Assembly (NCBI GenBank): GCA_034359265.1
Contig: CP136897.1
Span: 23,988,001 to 24,052,000 of the forward strand
Reading direction: 5' to 3'
DNA length: 64,000 nt
From: Canna indica
Lineage: Eukaryota; Streptophyta; Magnoliopsida; Zingiberales; Cannaceae
Of this stretch, positions 59,501-64,000 are shown in pieces (the first letter of the stretch is position 1; every line of letters starts with the position of its first letter). The translations under genes and the position numbers were made by a program. The notes under the pieces are model-generated. The model had not been told where the DNA came from and made no database searches. It was given only the letters and a program-made list of their open reading frames with translations.

Positions 59501-60829
59501 AATGCTACCATTTTTAAGGAATATTAACGAAACACTCATTGCCAAAACATATTGCAGGAAGTAGTACTAAAGATACGAAGACATTGCCCAAGACTAAGCT
59601 GATGCAAATATAAACTACAACGCAAAGCTCATTTACATGGGCTATATATTTATCTGATATTTTTGAAAAGAAAGATCTTCCTACTAAACAATTCTTACAT
59701 GGTTTCGAACTAATAAAGTTTTCTATAAAAACAAAGGCCAAATATAAAAAAGGAATAAAAAAACTGTAAATCATTTTCAGGATAAGCTTTAGAACAAACA
59801 CAAACGAATTAAAAAAATATTCCAGTATAAATAATCAAAGAAAGGCAATAATTGCCATTGCAGTTGAAAGGTAATACCTTGTCTAAAAGAAAGATAGCAG
59901 TAAATTACAGTAATTACGCAAGTACACTATACGATTGAGGCAAATAATAAGCAGGTGAGTTCTAAGTGAAAAAAAATGCAACACAACTACTTGTTAAAGA
60001 GAAGAAGAAGTCACGGCGGACAATCTTATAACACCAAACAAGATTGCAGAAGTATTAAAAAAACCAGCAATGGCTGTCTGGGGTGTATAATGTATTAAAA
60101 ACCAAGTAGACAATACTCAAAACTTGCAGCGCATTAGTTGGAATAATACTAAAACAGAAGTTAATGCGAGATGAAAAGCCAGCTCTCCACAGCATTTTTA
60201 GGACGAGTAGGTTCTAGAGATTGACATGAGATAGACAATTAATCTCAGCATATGGAACTCTAAAACACCAAGACAGAAGTGCAAGACAAATTAATGAATA
60301 AGAAAAACCAACTTGCACCAGATTTCCGAATATATAAACCTCATAACAAAACATATTTAAAGGAACATAAACATATTCAAAGACCAAGACCAGACTTTAA
60401 TTATCAGATAGAGAAACCAAGGGGTACCATCCACATAGCAGAACTAGTGTACAGTAGTTGCTAGAGGATCCACCAAGACAGTTTAAGTTGTAAGACAAAG
60501 CTGAGCTAGAACACAACCGTTTTCCTGAAGAAAAAGTAATTAACTGAACCAACCTGCGAGTACCGTCACAACTGGACTTGGCCAAGAATGTCAACAATTT
60601 CATGAAAAGATATTTAGAGATAGTGTACAAGCCAAGATACCAGATGGAAACTGACGAGAACACGTTAAATGTTGACCTCACTCCATTGACTCAACTTAGA
60701 TCACATGAGGGTGGAGAAACTCATACTGATGGCAGCGACTATAGGACACATGACTGACCACAGACAATCACAGTGTGCGACGCTGACGACGACTTTGAAC
60801 CTTCTCGACCCTCAAAACAGTCCTAGGAC
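59500..60829 (-). other. Presumed 3' UTR and downstream flank of the zinc-finger gene
   Basis: Non-coding. The stop codon lies at the very start of the last exon, so at least the right part of this region should be 3' UTR. The polyadenylation site could not be fixed. Confidence 0.4.
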
Positions 60830-63800
60830 TCACTGTAACATAACCATATGTTGTATCAATGCATGCAAGAGAATGTGGAAAGAGAAAGGAAAGAATTTTT
60901 TTATGCATGCTCATATCTTGTAAGAAAATACAATAGAGTATTTTATGTATTCCAGTTTTACAAGAATTACTACTCAGGTCCAGCATAAGAGACGAGCATG
61001 AGTACATATATTCATAATAACGAACCTGATCATCCTCATTGGATGACAGCACCTGAGAATTTGTCTGGGATGGTTTTTCTGCACCACAGTTTTGTCGGTT
61101 ACATTTTGTTCGGAATGGATAATTTATGTTGTTACACTTCTCACACTTCCAACTGCCCTCTGGCATTTTTGGTTCTGTAATAAAAACCAAAAAGCAATTA
61201 AAAAATGATGTTGTAGATGGACATCTTAAACAAAAAAAAAATCATGAAATGCATAGACTGAAAAAACTAGATGTCTTAATTTTCACCATAAGGTGATAAT
61301 TAAAAACATAAGGTGAATGTAAGAGTTACATAACAGAATGAGAATTGTTGATGACTTTTCAAAAGCATTTTGTGTTTTTTGATGCAACCAAATTTTCCAT
61401 GAGTGTAAACTAAAGAAGTCAAATACAGTAAACTTACTGGAACTTTTTGAATTGTCTGATTTTGAGCCCTGCACATGAAAATGGGGGAAAATCATTAAAG
61501 TTAGTACAGACATTAGATCCAAACTTATGACAAGAAGACAACCACAAGGAGAAAATATAACACGGAGGAAGACGTTGGACAAGTCCAATTAATAGAACTC
61601 CAGACTATCAGTGAAGAGTAAGGCCCAAGTTTATGTAACTTAAAAAAAACCACCTATATTTTTAATTCAGTTGCTTCAACCTGTTAAACAGTCATCAAAG
61701 TGAAAAGTAGTAAATATACAAGTTTTTCCATATCAGCTATACAGATTACTCCATATCAAAGACATCTGTTGAAATTTAGTTATGTAGTTTCTGCTGGGAA
61801 AATTTACTAGGCAGTTGGCAATGGATAGTGTTCGAGTGAACATGAATCATATGTACCATTGAACAAGCTTTGAACAATTTAATCAGCTCAGAAAAAAGCA
61901 AATAAAAATGTTCAGGCCAGTTTGCTTACCTATATGTATAGCTCATCATCCCAAAATGCACTATATTAATTCCGTGACCAAATGGATAAGGTTCATAGAA
62001 GTTATGCATAATTCTCATATTTATAATCAAAGGAACAATCGAGCTTTTCTGTAAAAGAAGTGAAATGGTACTGAATCAATACCCAAAAACAACTTCCTTG
62101 TTATGTAATCTTTCGGTTGGGAGTAAATTTTATCTATCATTGACATTCTCCAACTTTTTACAACTGGGTTTCAATAATAAAATTTGACTGTGTAAAAGCA
62201 GATAACATATGAAATAAACTGCTATACAGACAGCAACATTCAAACATGCAGGAAACAGCAGATTCTTTCTTATCAAACAGCAAGAAAATCGAAGTGAAAA
62301 AGCATATCATATCAGACAGCGCACCAGGATTAGAAATTTAGAACAGTGCAATAGTGCATATCTTTGACAAAGAGGGACATAAATTGACATGTACACAAAC
62401 CTGGCTCCCAGGTCTTGGAGTGTTGCATTTCCTCATGTTACAAACAGTACGAAAACCAAAATTATTGTTGCCACAATTAGGGCATGTCCAGTCATTCTCC
62501 CGACCTTCACCTATTGTACATGAACACAAAAAAAAGTCAAACCCCAGTAATTTTGCATGAGATTAACTGAAGTAGGAACATCAAAATGTCAAAAAGAGAA
62601 CCCGCATTCTTCTTTTGAGAACCTTCATCATGATATGCTCCAGCCCTTGACCCCTGAAGAATTTTCAAACATGATTATAATTAAACTTCTATGACATTGT
62701 AATTTCAAGCAATTATGATATAATCAAGTAGACCTACTAAAGGAAATCATATACTATGTAAATTGGCAATCCAAGCAATTTTGCAAGTCTTAAGAAGTTG
62801 GTGGGTTTGAAAATACAAGTAAGATATAGTATGCATCATGGTTTAAAATCTCGGTACCGTACCGTACCGACACACGGTACGGTCCGGTACGGAAAATAGC
62901 ATACCGTTTTTTTTAAAAAAAAAGTTAAATATAACTCTAATAATACATAATTGATGAATAAATGCTAATATCAATATTCAAATGTCAAATACATGAATAC
63001 AATGTTTAAAAGTCATTTGGTACTCTATTAGGATTTTTCATAGATACAAGAGAATTACATTAGAATTAATATCATGTGTTGGTACGCAACAATAAGACGT
63101 ACCAACACATGTTTTTTAGACCCTTTGGGTTGTGGGCATGTGTCGCCCTATATTAATTCTAATGTAATTCTCTTGTATCTGTGAAAAATCCTAATAGAGT
63201 ACCAAATGACTTTTAAACATTGTATTCATGTATTTGACATTTGAATATTGATTTTAAGCATTTATTCATCAATTATGTATTATTAGAATTATATCTAACT
63301 CTAAAAAAAACCGATATCGTGTAATACCGGGCGGTATAATACATATACCGCCCTTACCGGGCGGTATATGGCGAAATACCGCCCGGTATACATGATATAG
63401 CCGGTATTTTCAAATACCGGGTATATCGAATACCGGAATCACCAAAAACCGGTATATATCGGCCGGTATATACCGTTTCGGGCGGTTTTTTAAACCATGG
63501 TATGCATATCAATGTCATTCATCAAACATGTTAAATCATGATCTACAAATGCTTTCATGCTTCCTTATGTACAACTTACCAATGAACCATGATGCTCCAT
63601 GGGCAAACCCAAGCCATATCTATCCACCATAGGAGGTATACCGTACATAGCACCTAAATAATGGAAAACATAGAAAAAAGAGAGGATTAGAAAAGAATTG
63701 CAAACCCTAGTTTAAAAAAGCAAAAAAACAATAAAAAAATCATAAATGGACTTACATTTCCAACTTTACGATATTGGTAAATTTTGTATGATGTAATGGT

Positions 63801-64000
63801 AATTTTTCAACAAAACTTGCTTACTAACTTGTTTAAATTATTTATTTCCACCCAAATTGGCATGTGCAATGAAGTTTGCAAATTAAAAAAATTAATGCTA
63901 TTGAATGGTAAAAAATCCTGACTGACTTCCAAATAACTACTAATAGCAAAGGTCATTTACCTGTTCCCATCAAGGATCCAGTGGAGTAAGGAGGAGGTCC
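60830..64000 (-). CDS. RanBP2-type zinc-finger protein, 3' part (5' exons beyond window)
   Basis: Exons on the minus strand: 64000(partial)-63961, 63653-63580, 62653-62623, 62510-62401, 61468-61438, 61174-61026, 60832-60830. All junctions are GT-AG and in frame, giving 145 residues here. Pieces read PPPYSTGSLMGTG, AMYGIPPMVDRYGLGLPME, then zinc finger WTCPNCGNNNFGFRTVC with NMRKCNTPRPGSQ, a Ser/Lys linker, and zinc finger GSWKCEKCNNINYPFRTKC with NRQNCG. Both are WxCx2Cx10Cx4C fingers as in Arabidopsis At1g67325, whose C-terminus also ends EEnDQ-like (EDDQ here). Such fingers bind single-stranded RNA; the exact role is unknown. The stop codon TGA is the first codon of the last exon. An earlier third finger is expected outside the window. 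The intron 62654-63579 holds a palindromic transposon. Confidence 0.9.
62837..63499. mobile_element. Palindromic (foldback) hAT-like element in an intron
   Basis: The ends are CATGGTTTAAAA and TTTTAAACCATG, with a perfect 8-bp duplication GTATGCAT at 62829-62836 and 63500-63507. Two arms of about 140-150 bp (around 62936-63072 and 63152-63300) are inverted copies, nearly identical. Between them sits a further perfect hairpin (CATGTGTTGGTACG and its complement). Both outer ends are filled with TACCG/CGGTA palindromes. There is no ORF. The 8-bp duplication points to the hAT superfamily. Confidence 0.9.

Overview
The window is nuclear DNA from a flowering plant. It has spliced genes with GT-AG introns, a plant-specific JAZ/TIFY repressor, a subgroup-18-like R2R3-MYB, and CACTA, MULE, hAT, LINE, copia and gypsy relics. 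Strong GC enrichment at the 5' ends of several genes (KDSR-like fragment, MYB, helicase) set in very AT-rich spacer suggests a monocot. I cannot name the species.

Left part (1-17,990), gene-poor. A GC-rich 3-ketosphinganine reductase fragment sits at the left edge. A two-exon MYB gene follows (1386-2683, minus). The MYB first exon, part of its intron and about 2.4 kb of upstream DNA (2222-5124) recur at 15096-17991, but the second copy lacks the exon that encodes the R3 recognition helix. Between the copies lie a LINE relic, low-complexity AT DNA, a non-autonomous MULE with ~320-bp inverted ends and a 10-bp target duplication, a gypsy gag-protease relic and a high-copy repeat.

Middle (18,038-36,450), a transposon cluster. 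It holds a truncated CACTA element (CACTA-1), a LINE 3' end, an intronless MOCS2B pseudogene, a LINE ORF1 relic and a structurally complete 7.3-kb CACTA element (CACTA-2, 26711-34002; ends CACTACTAGAAA, target duplication CGA). CACTA-2 has a TNP2-type transposase with two in-frame stops and an intact five-exon TNPA-like gene. Both CACTA copies carry a ~190-nt near-perfect hairpin just upstream of the transposase start, with compensatory base changes between copies. This is the most interesting unexplained structure in the window. A third CACTA-like remnant abuts another small piece of the MYB exon.

Right part (36,742-64,000), the functional genes, all on the minus strand. They are a five-exon JAZ jasmonate repressor (227 aa, EAR, TIFY and Jas motifs, two G-boxes upstream), a two-exon PRP22/DHX8-type spliceosomal DEAH helicase (1193 aa), and the 3' part of a RanBP2-type zinc-finger gene whose intron holds a 663-bp palindromic hAT-like element. 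Between them lie a MULE-type MITE, a complete copia element with decayed polyprotein, a GH17 beta-1,3-glucanase pseudogene broken by a hAT element that itself holds another hAT element, and a tRNA-Glu(CTC) gene.
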